64,000 bases of DNA from Symbiodinium natans (Eukaryota; Sar; Dinophyceae; Suessiales; Symbiodiniaceae): positions 104,083 through 168,082 of the forward strand of contig CAJNDS010002341.1 in the NCBI GenBank assembly GCA_905221605.1, read 5' to 3'. The position numbers were made by a program, and so were the translations under genes. Shown in pieces: positions 10,175 to 24,200 of this stretch (position 1 is the first letter of the stretch; the number at the start of each line of letters is the position of its first letter). Under the pieces are notes generated by a model. It searched no databases and was not told where the DNA came from. It saw only the letters and a program-made list of their open reading frames with translations.

Positions 10175-11079
10175 CTGGCATGCGAGCCAGTCTGGCTGGT
10201 AAAGTAACACTGTACGCGGCGCCAGCGTGGCTTGTTCCGGGAATGCATGCGCTGCACCCTGGCGACTGAGGTCTCACACACGCGCACGCGCAAAGTGTGG
10301 CCAAGCAAAGGAGTGGCTTGCACATTTATGGGCAACAACAAAGCACACTTTAAGGCTAAGCGAATGCGGGCATGGGCTTCAAAAGACCACACTATAGCAC
10401 AATAGACCATGCAAGAGGAAGACAACCCGAAACACGTCCAAAGCCTAAGGGACTGAAGGGGCTTTTGGGTTCACATTTGACACGTCAACTGTCTTTCGAA
10501 ACGCGGCTCTCTCGGGTGAACACCTGCGCCCACTCCCCGCTGCCCGCATCGGCAGCAGTTACGGCATCGGCAAGCCTGCGCCAGAACACTTTAACCCGTG
10601 TGCATACGGAGCCAACTTAAATCCCAAGCAAAATCGCAGAGAGATGCGGGGAATCGTGCATAACAGACTAAATCGTGCAACGATGTGTTCTTGCCTTGCA
10701 CGCTTTGGTGGTCGTTCGTTGCCATCCTGTCCTTTGTATCCAAGGACTTGGCACAAAGGCAAAGAATGCATAGATACCCTCCACTACCCTCCAATTTCTC
10801 CAAGCGACTGGAACATTGGCTGGCCTTGATAACATGGAAAGCCAAAAGGACAACGCTAGTGTCAGCACAAGGGACTGTGTATCAAGGGACCCTATGCTTG
10901 ACTTTAAGCTGCCAGCGCTGAAGCTGTCCTCCGCACTCTGCATGGCGCTGCGTTTTGCTTGTGGGTGTACAAACTCTTAATGTTCTCAATGCAACTTAGT
11001 CAACCGTAGTCCTCTATCACATGATGTAGGAGGCGTTCTGTTATAAGGTTAAACATTGAACATGTCATGAGGAATGTGC

Positions 11080-11600
11080 TAAGCTTGAACAACTTTGTAC
11101 TTGCCAACATGTTGGCTTGCACGCCTGAAAGCTGCGTCTGCTAATTGACTGCAAGGGCCCATGCTTGACAAGCAGTTCCCTGCCACATGGCGGCGAATTC
11201 TAAGGCTCCCTGGATGCCCAGCAACGAAAATAGCGGAATTGAATCTTCGGCCAGGGAAAGCTGGGCGGGCGAGTGCGTCCGGCAGCCAGAAACCCACATG
11301 AGCCAAAGGAACGCATGATGGATGGCTTGCTCGCTTAAGCACAATCAGCACCTCGCCTCTTCAGCCGCCCTCTTACCTAGCTCCCCTTCCTAACCCCTCT
11401 TTAAGCCTCCGAAGAGTGGTTTTTCTGAAAATGGAGAGGAGGACTTTGATAAATTGTCACATCGAAAACCGTTTCGCGGCAGCTGTACAACTGCTCCTTC
11501 AAGCTCTCGCCAGCCCAGGAGCAAAGGGTGAGCATGGGGAGGCGGGAGGCATGGACACAGGCTTCATCCAACGCTCGAAAAGCAGCGTCGGCACGCATGT
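11080..11600 (-). CDS. Hypothetical coding fragments
   Basis: Two overlapping coding-like blocks on the same strand as the genes. One (11141-11344) contains PLFSLLGIQGALEFAAMWQG. The other (about 11420-11598) contains DAAFRALDEACVHASRLPML then CSWAGESLKEQL. They have helical, protein-like composition but no family I recognise. Splice sites were not resolved. Confidence 0.3.
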
Positions 11601-11689
11601 GTGTTTGCTATTTGCCTTTTGGCTTGCTGCTCCTCTCCTTGATCAGATCACACCGCCACTGCTACCTCTTTGGCTTGCTGCCTAGTCTT

Positions 11690-12640
11690 GCTGGATCTCC
11701 GCAGCATGAGGTCTGCAGGAGGCATGCACTGCTTTCTTGCGTTGCCGAACGCGAGTTTCGGGGGAAAATCTCGATCCAGATGATGCTCGCGATGCCTGCG
11801 CGCGCACGTACAGAGGCACCATTCCCATGAGATGAACCCGTACGGTAGCGGCTGTTTCGTTTGAAGTACTTGATGAATCCAAGGCCCGAGGTCATGAAAG
11901 AATCATTGTTGGGTTGACCGTTTAGGGCTTGTGGGCCTCGGGTGTAAGCATCATGGCGACGGCTCAAGTGAGCAGATATCTGCAGAATCGATTACAATAT
12001 AGTTCGAGTGTACAAGGCCACCCGACCGACCCAATGCCCACCCTTTTCGATCGTCTTGGTCTCGTGTCGTTGATTGGAGCTTTTCGGCGATTCGAATCGT
12101 CGAAGGGTGCGCAAATATTTTCGGACTAGTTTTGAGGCTGCCTGGGTGGTCGCCTTGAGGCCTTGCCCGTGGCATCAGCCCCTAACCAACCCAGGAAAGA
12201 GCTGCCGGGGCCTTGTACGTGCACTGACAGCAACCCCAAATCAGAATTGAGCAACATCGGCTACAGCAAGCGCTGAGGGTTTCAAGGGCTGGTTTTCTCG
12301 GCCAGTGACCGGTGCACCTGCAGTGATGGTGCAAGCAACCATCGTTCAGGCATATTTACACAAACCTCTTAGAGGTCAGGTTAGCTGCACTTAGTACGGG
12401 CAGCTACAGGCGTTCTTCCCACTGCTCAGGGCATCGGCAGTCGTCCTCTCCGCAGCTGGTCCTGCAGTGCATGTCTCACAAGTTGCGACTTTTCTCCCAT
12501 TGCTATCTTTTCGATACATACAGCCCTTGCCATCCGGACGGGGCATTGGAGGTGATGGTCCCACAGATGTGCCTAGACGATGACTACCACAGAGACCAAT
12601 GCCACTTCCGCCGCCGATTAAGAGCAAGGAGCAGTTTCGA
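11690..12640. other. No gene supported
   Basis: Both strands contain only short, mutually overlapping open frames with no recognisable domain. No repeat stands out. Confidence 0.4.
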
Positions 12641-12645
12641 GCAGT

Positions 12646-13390
12646 TCAGTCATGCGTGAACGAACGGCTTTCACTGCACGATGCATCTGCGAACGAGTCC
12701 TTGATGGAGCTCCAAAGCTTCCCGTGACCGAACTGCTCAAGGCTCCGCTGCAGAATTCGCAGCCTCTGGTCCACGTCGTTACCACTTTTGGAATGCTCAA
12801 GTTGGCAGCTGGAACAACCAAACACGAAATCCAGTAGAGGCCGCCACACCGTAGTGTTCAGCCTTAGCTTCCCCACACAGATAGACGAGTCTGTCGTTCT
12901 GGCCTACAATACTAAAAATGGCATCCCGGATCCCAGGACGTCTAGAGTCTAACAGATTGCGGGCGCAGGCACGGCTTGATGCTCGCGCGTGGGCTGCATG
13001 CCAGCTCCACTGCTTCCTTTGCAACCGCAGCAGCCTCCTGGACAAGCCGCGCCTGAGCCAGCAGCACACCGCTCAATGCCGCCTTGCTGTCATGACTGGG
13101 CAAGCTGTGTTGTGTGGATCGGTAAGGAGTCTGTCCCTGTCTCGACGCGTTGACTCTCAGAGCTCTGCAACATGATCACACAGTGAAGGCCAGGCAGACC
13201 AGCTTCAGCCCCGGGGGCCAAAAGCAACCACAGACTTAGAGAACCCCTCAAGGTTGAGCTTATCGATGGTGCTCAGCAAAAGGCCAGATTCTGAGGCAGG
13301 TGACGGTAGGAACTGTAGACCACAACATGCTGATCAATCAGCACAAGCAAAGAACCAGTCTTGCTTGCATCTGAGGGATTACTCGGATGC
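12646..13390 (-). CDS. Hypothetical gene fragments
   Basis: Pieces with coding-like composition in order of transcription: about 13285-13385 (KTGSLLVLIDQHVVVYSSYR), about 13200-13285 in another frame (LSTIDKLNLEGFSKSVVAFG), 12950-13080 (LSGVLLAQARLVQEAAAVAK, amphipathic helix) and 12650-12830 (RLRILQRSLEQFGHGKLW). They may be exons of one unknown gene. The first two abut with a frame change too close for a normal intron, so a frameshift or decay is possible. Confidence 0.35.
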
Positions 13391-13483
13391 TGCGTGATGC
13401 CATGTTTCGGACGCACTGATTGATGTCCTGGTTGGCACATCCCTACATTGGCCTGCCCGGTGCACTCAGAGCATCAATGTTTG

Positions 13484-13735
13484 TGACTGGGCTGGCTCTT
13501 TTTCATCGGAGTTCGCGATGATGATAAATTAGAATATATGGAGCAACACGATGATAATAAGAATACAGAAGAATCACAAGTGAATGTAATTGAAGTGGAC
13601 AATCAATCGAATGGTATTCATTATAATATTTCATCACAACGCATCAGTTTCGGAATTGATTTGTTCCCAGCGTGCCCAGCGCTCGTTACAGCTGCACGCT
13701 TCATATCTTTGCCAGCTGCTCCAGACGCCTAGCCT
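13484..13735 (+). other. AT-rich open frame of foreign composition
   Basis: A plus-strand frame open from about 13487 to a TAG near 13732. The part at 13517-13663 is far more AT-rich than its surroundings and codes an acidic, Asn-rich peptide (EYMEQHDDNKNTEESQVNVI). It uses A/T-ending codons unlike the neighbouring genes. The 3' part returns to local composition. It may be a fragment of a mobile-element polyprotein or an inserted foreign exon; I recognise no family. Confidence 0.35.
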
Positions 13736-13968
13736 ATAGTTTGTCAACCCTGGCTGCAACCCTTGTAGTCCGACCAGCCCAACAGCAAAACGGGGCGCAA
13801 CTCCGGACCAACAAATCTCCCAAGCAACCCTCCCCCGCAAGTTACTGCCTCTGGCTTCGGGTTCTGGAATTCCTTCCTTCCTTCCTGCATAACCCGAAGG
13901 CGCTGCCGAGATGGGCGCAAACGAGTGGGTCTCGGGGTGAACCTTGCTGGGTTCTCTCTCTCTCTCTC

Positions 13969-14035
13969 TGCACTCTTGGCCCCCCCCCCCTCGACGGAAG
14001 AGGCCGCCCCGGAGGGCGCGCAAAGTCCGAAGGTC
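13969..14035. repeat. Dispersed GC hairpin repeat, copy 1
   Basis: After a TC run, the sequence GCACTCTTGGCC, a C run and then GAGGCCGCCCCGGAGGGCGC. It resembles blocks near 22590 and 35235, each next to a pyrimidine microsatellite. Confidence 0.45.
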
Positions 14036-14226
14036 CGTCTGTTGTTCCCCCCACGGTTTTCGTGGGGGTGGGGTAGGACTTGAGGGTGGTTCCAAGACAA
14101 CGCCGTGAACACGTAAAGAACCGTACCTGCACCAACTTCCCTCTCCTCTGCTGCCCCCTGATTTGTTTTCTGGTTTGAAGCAGTGGGTCCCACCCCTTAG
14201 TTGCTGTCCACGGCCTTGTTTTTGGG

Positions 14227-14822
<596 letters not shown>

Positions 14823-15161
14823 TATCCAGCGAAGAGGACCTCTTCCTCTCTCCCCACCAAACTTGAACATCCAACCAAAAACGACCACTGCGCTGCAAGG
14901 GATCTCCCTGCATGATAATTAGGGAGGTCCGGACTGGCAGGGCAAGGGGTTGCACATGCGAGACATGTTTCGTATTCATTCTCATGATTTGCAAGCCCTG
15001 TTGGCATTCTGACTGGTGGCTGTCTAAGGTGCGGGTACCATGCAGTTCCTGTGTTGTGGCCACCGACCGGCGGGGCGTTCCCAGGAAAAAAGCGGCAACA
15101 GACATCGATAAACAACATATAAACACAGACTCAACAGACGCAAATTAGCGTAAGCACGGGC

Positions 15162-15226
15162 TCAACTCTTCCAGGAGGCCTTCACAAGCTGCTCGATGAG
15201 TTGCTCGTAAGTTCCGGAGTCCGGGC
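15162..15226 (-). CDS. Terminal exon of PPR gene
   Basis: After the acceptor TTGCAAG it codes GPDSGTYEQLIEQLVKASWK, one more residue, then TGA at 15162-15164. TYEQLIEQLVKA is a final PPR first helix. Confidence 0.75.
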
Positions 15227-18200
15227 CTTGCAAGCAGCAAATCGAGAAGCATCAAGCTACGCTGGGTTCACAACAGGTTCAGTCAAGGGGCCGTCGCAGT
15301 TGGGCCAGGTCTTCATCTCCTCAAGTGCTGAGAGGGCTCGTTGTGGTGCTCCGTTGTGGAAGCACGCGCTCATGAGACCTGGGAACAGCATCGCTGACTT
15401 GCCTCATGCCTCTACTTGTCGTCACCAATGACTAGCAATGGACACGAGTAAGATGGCCCTGGATGACCCTGAGGAACTTGCATGTGCATAGCTTGGAGTC
15501 AAGCTGGAGGGTGCGTGCCTGCGGCAAAACTCGTTGACTTCTTCAGTCCGAATGCGTCAGCGGAGTCTCCAACGTGCCAAACCCTGCCTCTGCGTGCGAT
15601 CGCACGACTTCGAATGCCTTGTCCAGCTTCTTGCGCTTTCCCCACATCCTCGGCTGACGTCAAGAGCTCGAGACCGTGACATCTTCATGGGTGACAGGAA
15701 TCGGAGTGACGGCACTTTTGTTGGCCCTAGTACTGCAACACAACGACTCCAAGGGTCTTCACCACGATAGACAGGGTGAAATTGGAGGGCTCCGCACCAG
15801 ACTGTGACATCTCCTTCAAGAGCCTCGGGACATCAAGATCATCAAGGCTGAAGGGGCCTGACCGGCAATGTGTCGCGAAGTTCTTTCTCTCCATCCGAAG
15901 GGCTGATCGCACAAGCTGAAGCGGCAGGCCCGAACAGCGCCATCAAGCAATGTGTTGTACCTTAGTAGTGTGGCACGAGACAGCAATCATTTAGTTCGCT
16001 GACATGTTTTTTGTTGAACAGTCTTTCGGCAGGCACGGAGTACTCTTTGTATGTGGGGGTCCAAGGGGCATGACCGTGTCAGGCAGAACTCCGCTGGCAA
16101 CCATTTGTTCAAATACCTTGAGGGCACCGTCCAGGTCACCTTCCTTGCAGTGCCCCTTCCTGAAGTGCTTGGTCTTTTGGCAAAAAAGGCAGATGTGAAC
16201 ATTCGACAGAGATCCGCAAATCGAAGCAAGCAGCTCATCAGCAAGCGCTCTGGACTTACTTGCAGCGAGGGCTCACCAAGGATGAGTATGTAATGGTGTT
16301 GGGCTCAACGCCATCCTGCAGCACTGCCCTCTTGAAGTGGGCATAATGGAGTCATCACTCGCATGGCTTGATTCTTCAACTCGTCGTGGGCAATGCTTGA
16401 ACGGTTTTCTTCCCTTGCACCTCCTTCATCTCTTGCAGAAGAGAGTGCGCCCTGTCGATCTTCCCAGCCCGAGCCTGCAGTCTTCAGTGATGCATCCCGT
16501 TCCCTCCCTCAGTCTACACGCAAGGTCTCTCGGGCGTGGCGAGTGCCTGCTATTGGGGGAGAAGGGAATCGCAGTACTACAGCTCAATCCGGAGAATGAC
16601 ATGGAGCCCACCTGCGCATCAATCAGCGTGGAATACGCCACGAGATTCATTTTGAGACCTTCTGCCCGCAGTTGGCGGTACCTACGTTGCCAGCACAGCA
16701 ACAGACCGAACACATTATGTGAAGAAGGCTACTCAATATTACCTCCAATGCTTTCGTGCTGCATGTCCAGTGCCCGGTCAGCATCCCCCTGCGCGGCGAA
16801 GCCTGCCAACGTGAGACGATCACTATCGATCACTGTATGATTACACATGTGTGAGGCCACGGAACGTGTCTAAGGGAGTCGTAGATACGATCAACAAATA
16901 TATATATATATATAATGGATACATATATAATATATAAAAATACGATTATATTCTATTCTAAATTCTAAGTCGCGACGACGAAACTTGAAGGATGTTGCGG
17001 ATGGCCTTTGATGAGGTTGGAATAAATGATCGTATTGGGAGGGACGACGGTGCGCCACTGCTCAAAGAGCGCAACAGCATCTTCCACCTGAAGGCATTCA
17101 CACACTCAACCAGGCGTTAGGCCAAGATGGAAAAGCACAGGCTGGCTTTCTCTCTTCGTCTTCTTCTCAGAGGGCTTGGGTGACGGATCCCCCATACATC
17201 CGCGCGCCCTTGAACTGCAGTGCCCGCGTCCGGTCTGGCGTTCCGTCCTTACCCCTCCGCACACGTCGTGCGCCCCACCGCAGCGTCTCCTGTTGCCGCA
17301 GCGTTCTTTCCTTCTCTCTTTTCTCCCTTCCTCTCTCTTCTGAGGATGCGGGACAAGAAGCAACAAGGTTACTTGGAGGTTCATGGTACTTATTGATGAA
17401 TTATAACTGCACCGTTAACTGTACTATAACCACATTAGGGCACTTAATCGGCTTATAAGTGGGTTACAAGTACAGTTATACATGGTGAACAAGTACCATG
17501 AACCTCCAAGTATGCTGTACGTTATGCACGATGCGCTCTGGCCTGGCCCGCGCTAACAATGCTGTCCAGCATGCAGCTTAACGCCACATCCGACGGCACC
17601 AGACCTGCTCTAGCAACATTCAAAAGGCCACACCCCGACCGAGAGAAAAAGAGCGAGAGAGCGAGTCAGAGCGAGAGTGGGAGAAAGAGTGCAGGCAGCT
17701 GTCCCGAATCAAGTGGTTGCTCATTGTTGGAGCCTGAGCCTGTGTAATGCATTACGCCACTGACAAAGAAATCAATGGCCACAAGTTACACCGAAAATGT
17801 CCCGATTCAGGGTAGCACGAGCCTCGCTGGCTCTTGTCCGTCATCTCGTGCCAGACAGACCAGCACTTCCTTGTCTGCCTAAGGCAGGCGTAGGCCTGGA
17901 GAGCATGTGACGATTGCCCAAGTTGTGCCCTGGCACGGAAAGATGCGGAAAGGCACTACAGTAAACAGCTTCCAGCCTTGATGATGAGGCCATAGTTCTG
18001 CACGGAGGGAAGGAGCGTCGCAGCTTCGAAGTCACGCAAGATCCAGTCCAGTCGCCGCGTATCCTCACCCACTTGGCTGAGACCGCTTGCAGTATTTTGC
18101 AGCCACTTGCAGCAATTTGCAGCAACTGGCAGAGCGACAAAAGCGGCACAAATGCATCGTCAACCATGGCGGCTCTTTCTGTACCCCATGGGGCCTTCAA

Positions 18201-21200
18201 GTGAATGCAGGCATCAAGAACGGTGTTGAGCAGGACCTCATCCTTGCAAATGTCCACCTGCAATTCTCATCACAGGAGCCATTCCGAATGGTGTCAGGAT
18301 CCCATCGGCCTCCGAGGCATCGAGCACACTTAAGGCCCTCTGAGCATCACGGCGGTTCGTGGCTTTGCGGACCTTGAGGTGTCATGGTTCATGTCACCGT
18401 GTAAGCTGACAGTGACGCAAAGATAGGCCCAGTGCGATCTTCATGAGGATGCATACGGTGAAGCTATCAGCCTGCTGGAATCCGATACCAGGATACGCGA
18501 AGCAATTGGAAGCACAGAGCTCGACACGCCCTCACCTCGACGCCACACTTCCGCATGCTTTCGAAGATGGACCAGGCCTGTTGGTAGTCGCCTGCAGGCT
18601 CTGCTAGCTAGAAGGCACGTGGCTTGTTTGCCGGGGCTTGGGTACGCTGGTTGTGGGCAGAGCAACTTGTGGCACAAGCCACTCGAGCCTCCTGTGACTG
18701 CTGCACTGATCAGGCAATTGAACGAAGCCGAGTTGGGCTTCAGGCCAGCCTCCTCAGAACCACGAGCGGCATTGTGTGTCTACACACACACGTGTACTAG
18801 TATATATATATATATATATATATGCTACCCCCCCCCCCCTCAAAACCCACGTCTTACTATGTTTTCCTATCGTACACTCTGAAAACCTCTCCGCAGGGAC
18901 CCAGAATTCCAGAATTCCAGAATTCCAGATTTTCTGAGACCCCTAGTTCCAGAATTCCAGAATTCCAGATTTTTCAGAGGCCCCCAGTTCCAGAATTCCA
19001 GAATCTGGAATTCTGGACCTGGGGGCCCCTGAAAAATCTGGAATTCTGGAATTCTGGAATTCTGGAATTCTAGATTCGAAAGCCGAGAATAAGGTGACAT
19101 TAGTGACATTTTGAAATTAGAGACAGAAAATTAGAGTCTTATTAATCTTACCCATTAAATTTTGTAGGGTTCCTTATTACTTTCTAGGCTTCCTATTAAA
19201 TTAAATATTACTCCTGTTCACTTTAATGGGAGTTCTTATTAGCCCCCAGTTCCAGAATTCCAGAATTCCAGAATTCCAGAATTCCAGAATTCCAGAATTC
19301 CAGCATCTGGAATTCTGGAACTGGGGGCCCCTGAAAAATCTGGAATTCTGGAATTCTGGAATTCTGGAATTCTGGAATTCTAGATTCGGAGAGCCGAGAA
19401 TAAGGTGACATTAGTGACATCTTGAAATTAGAGACAGAAAATTAGAGTCTTATTAATCTTACCCATTAAATTTTGTAGGGTTCCTTACTACTTTCTAGGC
19501 TTCCTATCAAATTAAATATTACTCCTGTTCGCTTTAATGGGGGTTCTTCGAGAAAAAGGTGACAGTTTAAAATTAGAGACGGAAAATATGAGTCTTGTGA
19601 ATCTTACTCATTAAGTTTCCCATTACATTTACCAATACTCCAGTTCACTCTAGTGGGGGTTGTTATGAAATTAAAAGGGTTCCGGGTAATTTTACTAGCA
19701 TTCAAATTGTTTTTGAATAGGATTCCTGTAGATGGGGTTCGTATTAAATTCTAAAGGATGCCTATTAAAGGGTGCCTATTAATTTGTTCGATTTGATATT
19801 GATTCCTATTCATTTTAATCAGATTCCAAGTAGTGTTAAAAGGATTCTTAGTAGCTTTCTTATTTAATCTAGTAATTTGAATAGAAAGTTTAAGAATTTT
19901 AATAAGCTTCATAACAAATGTTAGACACATCCCTATGATGTTAGTAGGCTTCTTATTCAATTTAACAAGATTTCGTACACTTGTTAATTGGACTCTTTTT
20001 GCTTCGACAAGCTTCCTACTCATTTACATAGGTTCCTGATTAATTTGAATAGGCTTCGTATTCGTTTTAACAGGGTTTCTCATTCATGTGAATGGATCCC
20101 TAATAATTTTCATAGGATCCCTACTAGATTCAAGAGTGCTCCTACTATTTTTTGAATATTGTTCCCTATTCATTTCAATTGGCCTCGAAGTATTTCTATT
20201 GTAATTCTTAATAATTTTCATTTTAATAGGGTTCATTGCAATTTTATCAGTGCGACTCTTTTTGTTTTAAAGGGCCCACGTTACTTCTGTATAGGTTTTA
20301 ACAGCACTCCTGTGAATTCAAAAGGGTTCCTATTCATTTCAATGGGATGAATCCTCTGAATTTGAGACTCCAAGATATTTTAATAGGAGTCCTATTAATT
20401 TAATAAGCTTCTACACATTTAACCCAGATTCCTATTAATTGTACGTATTGATTTAAATAGGATTCCTATTGAATTCATACGAACCCTATGAATCCTATTA
20501 AATATAATACGAACCCAAGTAAAACTAACAGCAGTCTTATTTATATTCATAGCAATCCACGATCTCTCGATCAATTTTTTCAGGTCACTTCTGTTTGAGC
20601 ACTCGCTCGAGCACTTGCTGAGTGGACCTAACTATGTGAATTAAGCTTCTTGGAATCAACGAAGTTAATTTAAGCCACTAAATCAATTACATTAGGCAAA
20701 ATTAATGAAACTGAGTAAAATATCTAATGAATTAATAAAACGCTACCATGACCAAACCGGGAGGCCGATCTGTCGGACTTCAGGGAAGAGCATATGGAAG
20801 CGTGGGTTTTGGGGGGGGGTACCATATATATACATATACACACATGTCTATTTTCATTTACAGATGTGTATGCAGCATCATGTGGTGGCATCGTACGGCA
20901 TGCCCTCGGCCGCTTCACCCCTGAAAATCACGAAGCTCGGTCCTGCATGTCCTGAAGAAGACGGCGTGCGCGCGACAGATCACCCTAGCAACGAAGCTTG
21001 TGGAAGCTACGTGCTTCAGCGGCAGCACCAAGCAGTGCTGAGGGAGCTTGCTGCTTGCCCGCCTTCATGGCATAGCCCTTCATGAGCCTCCGGCAGGCGA
21101 GAGGCAGGCTGGCACACGTAATCCCGCACGGCATGGGCCAATGGGTCATGCCAAGAGCGGCACGTGTTGTAGGTGATCAGGGTGTCCAGCTTCTTCTGCA

Positions 21201-24200
21201 GCATCTCCTCCCAGAAAAGATGCATGGGCAAAATGGCGCCCTGATCCAATCAGAGGTAGCCGACGAAACCCAGCCGGAATCCTGGAAGATGGTTTCCGCT
21301 TGTTGCGTTGCTCCGTTCGACATACACACATCAAGGACACTGTTGTAGATGGCAGCATCCACCGTCACAGCCTGAACATGCTCTGAAACGGCAAGATGCG
21401 TGTGAGGGCTGCCGATTTGTGTCTCCCACTTTTGAAGTTCAAGGTGCAAAAAGCACATGGCGCTCACTCGCAGAAAGTGCCTTCTGATTCTGCAGCTGCC
21501 GCAGCAAGTTGATCGCACGTTGCACATCATGCCTCTGTCCTGCAAGACTTTAGCACTTCTGGACAGTGTCTGGATGTCTGCTCGGTAGGCTGGCAACAGC
21601 ATCATCATCATCATCATCATCATCATCACCTCACAACATGGATCCGGTTCGATAACTGCTTCACGAACGCGTGTCGCGGTCCTGCTGACCGGATCAGCCA
21701 CATGTAGTTTTGAGAATCACCACCCTGCAAAGCAAGCACAAAATCAAAAGGATAGCAAATTAGCAGACTGATGCACTCGACGCCTCAGGCTTGTCTGATG
21801 CTGCACTGAATAGACGGTCTGACAAGCTGTCACGGCCGCACTTCGCGGCAAACTTGGCCAGGCAACCGTACATGACCTGCAGTTCACTCACGTCCAAAGG
21901 GCACGAAAGACCCAGAGCAGCTAGCCGCCACACAGCCCTGCTGAGATCGTTGCGCTGTCAGGTGAGATGCCATCTGCGAGAATGTCGTCGTACAGATCAC
22001 ATGCACGGTCCAAGAGGTCGCAAGTAGCGTAGACCTCGAGAGTCCGACATGCGCAAACTATCTAGGGACATCCAGGTCGTCAACGAGAGGAGTCAAAAGG
22101 CCTTGCTGGCATGTTCGCGACAAACAGAACATTCTATTCTTGCTCAAACTCAGATGGACTTGTAATTGTTCCTGTTTTCTTGTGGCGGCGCATGTTCACT
22201 TTGAGCCATCGAACGATTCCGATTGATAAACCGTGCCACTTTGGCATCTTGTCCTGTCTTGCTTTCATGGTGACGAACCCCCGCGCAGTCCGTGCGCTCC
22301 CACTTGGGGTACTCAAGGGACCGTAAACCGGGGGAGACATCAGGTATCACCCCTTCTCAGCCCCCATTCCCTGGGGGAAACCCCCTACTTAGCTTCGCAT
22401 CCCCCCCGAGCTCCTGCAAGTGGTATCCTGGCAGTTCAGTTGCTGCACAAAACAAACGGACTGGATCGGAGGGACAAACGTGCAAACCTGTTGGCGAATC
22501 TCTTCGTCTTCTGCTTCTTCTGCTTCTTCTTTTTTCTTCTCTTTCTTCTTCTTCTGGGCTTGAATTCAATCTCTCTGTCTGTCTCTCTGCACTGTTGGAC
22601 CCCCGAGGGGAGGCCACCCTGAAGGGCACGCGAGTCCCAGGTACTGTTGGTGTTTGGTCCCACGCTTCATGGGCTTTGGTTGGGGCAGCCCATGTGGCTG
22701 CGCATTGTTATTCCGGCACTCTTCAGTTCAAGACAAAAAAACACAAGAACAACACATGCTGCACAACCAGGCTTCATTCCCTGAATACAATGCCATGACA
22801 AGGGATCGGCCTACTGGGCCTTCAATCAAAAAAAGAAAACACCCGCCAAACAAGTAAGAAGACACGAACTAAGCAAACAATGCGACCATCACCCCTATGT
22901 TGTCTCCCCCCCTATTGGGCTGACCGCTCTCTCTCTCTCTCAAGCTAAGGACGCAAACCTTGGACCAAACTCATGGTGACATGCGATGACGATTTGTGGC
23001 CTTCATGAGGGTCTTGTACGTGGCCAAGCTGGTCATCTTCCGGTCGCGGAGGTATTGCTGTACCACCTTGGGAACATGGCAACGGCCCCCCCTTCTAACA
23101 GCCAGCAATATCAGGCAATATCACATGTTCACCCGTGCGGTTCATGCTCAGGTGCCTCCGCAAGCTGAATGTGACGAGCTTCACCACATCGAGAAAGCAC
23201 CAAACCACAGAGGCCCTCTGAGAGGAACATGTTTCTCTCCTGCATCTCCTGGCACGGCTGCATCTGCAGGCGTGCTTGCATGGCAAGAAGGAACCCGGGG
23301 CCTGCATCAGCCGCTGGGCCCATTCCTTCCAAGCAGATTAAAGCACAGAAACCAACCATCATGACACATAGCAGCTGTGCTGTCACTCCTCATCATGCTT
23401 TGCAGCGAGCTTTAGCAGAGGTTCCAGCACTGCGAATGGTACCTGCGCAGCTCAACGTCCCGCATTGCAAGTAGCTTAAGTAGCTGTACGGACTGCGGCC
23501 GCTGGCCCATTCGAGGGGTTTGCTTCGGACTCTGGGCCCCCTTGATTTAAGTTCTCTGAATCTTTCCAATGCCCCTTTTGAATGAGCGAAACCCTGAAAG
23601 TATGCCTTAGGCAGTCTCCCTATATTTATGCTCTCTCGTGATCCCTTCTCATTCTTGTTGAAACGCTGACAACCTTTCATGTTCAATCCCGATCCAACCA
23701 GATGCCAGAAAATAAGACAGGAACACCGAGACACCATGGACGACAACAGAAAAGATGCCAGCTGTTGTAAGCACGTCTCAAGGGATTCTAAGAAACATGA
23801 TGCAGGAAGTTTCAATACAGCACAGATTTCTTCAGCTTTCCCAGATCCATTTTTGCATCCAGTCGCATGGACTCCTATGCCTAGCTTCCTAGTTGTCTGG
23901 CTTTTGATGCACTTTCTTGATGTGAAATCAGGCTTTCGCGCGCTTTGCTCACTTCCTTGTCTATCTTGGCGGCTTCCTCGCCTGAATCCTTCTTATTATT
24001 TGGCCTTCCATTTCCCTGATCCTGACCCTATTGAACTCCTTTTCTGTTGACCTCTTCAAGCACCCTTTTGAGTCACTTCGTGGTCCCTTATTGGCCCCGT
24101 GCCCTCTCGAAATGTTGAAGGTGGTTAGCCAGAAAGTCTAAGATTACTAAGATTAGCTGTTGCCAGCGCTCAAACCAAGCAAGCTCCTGTGTGAAGTCGA

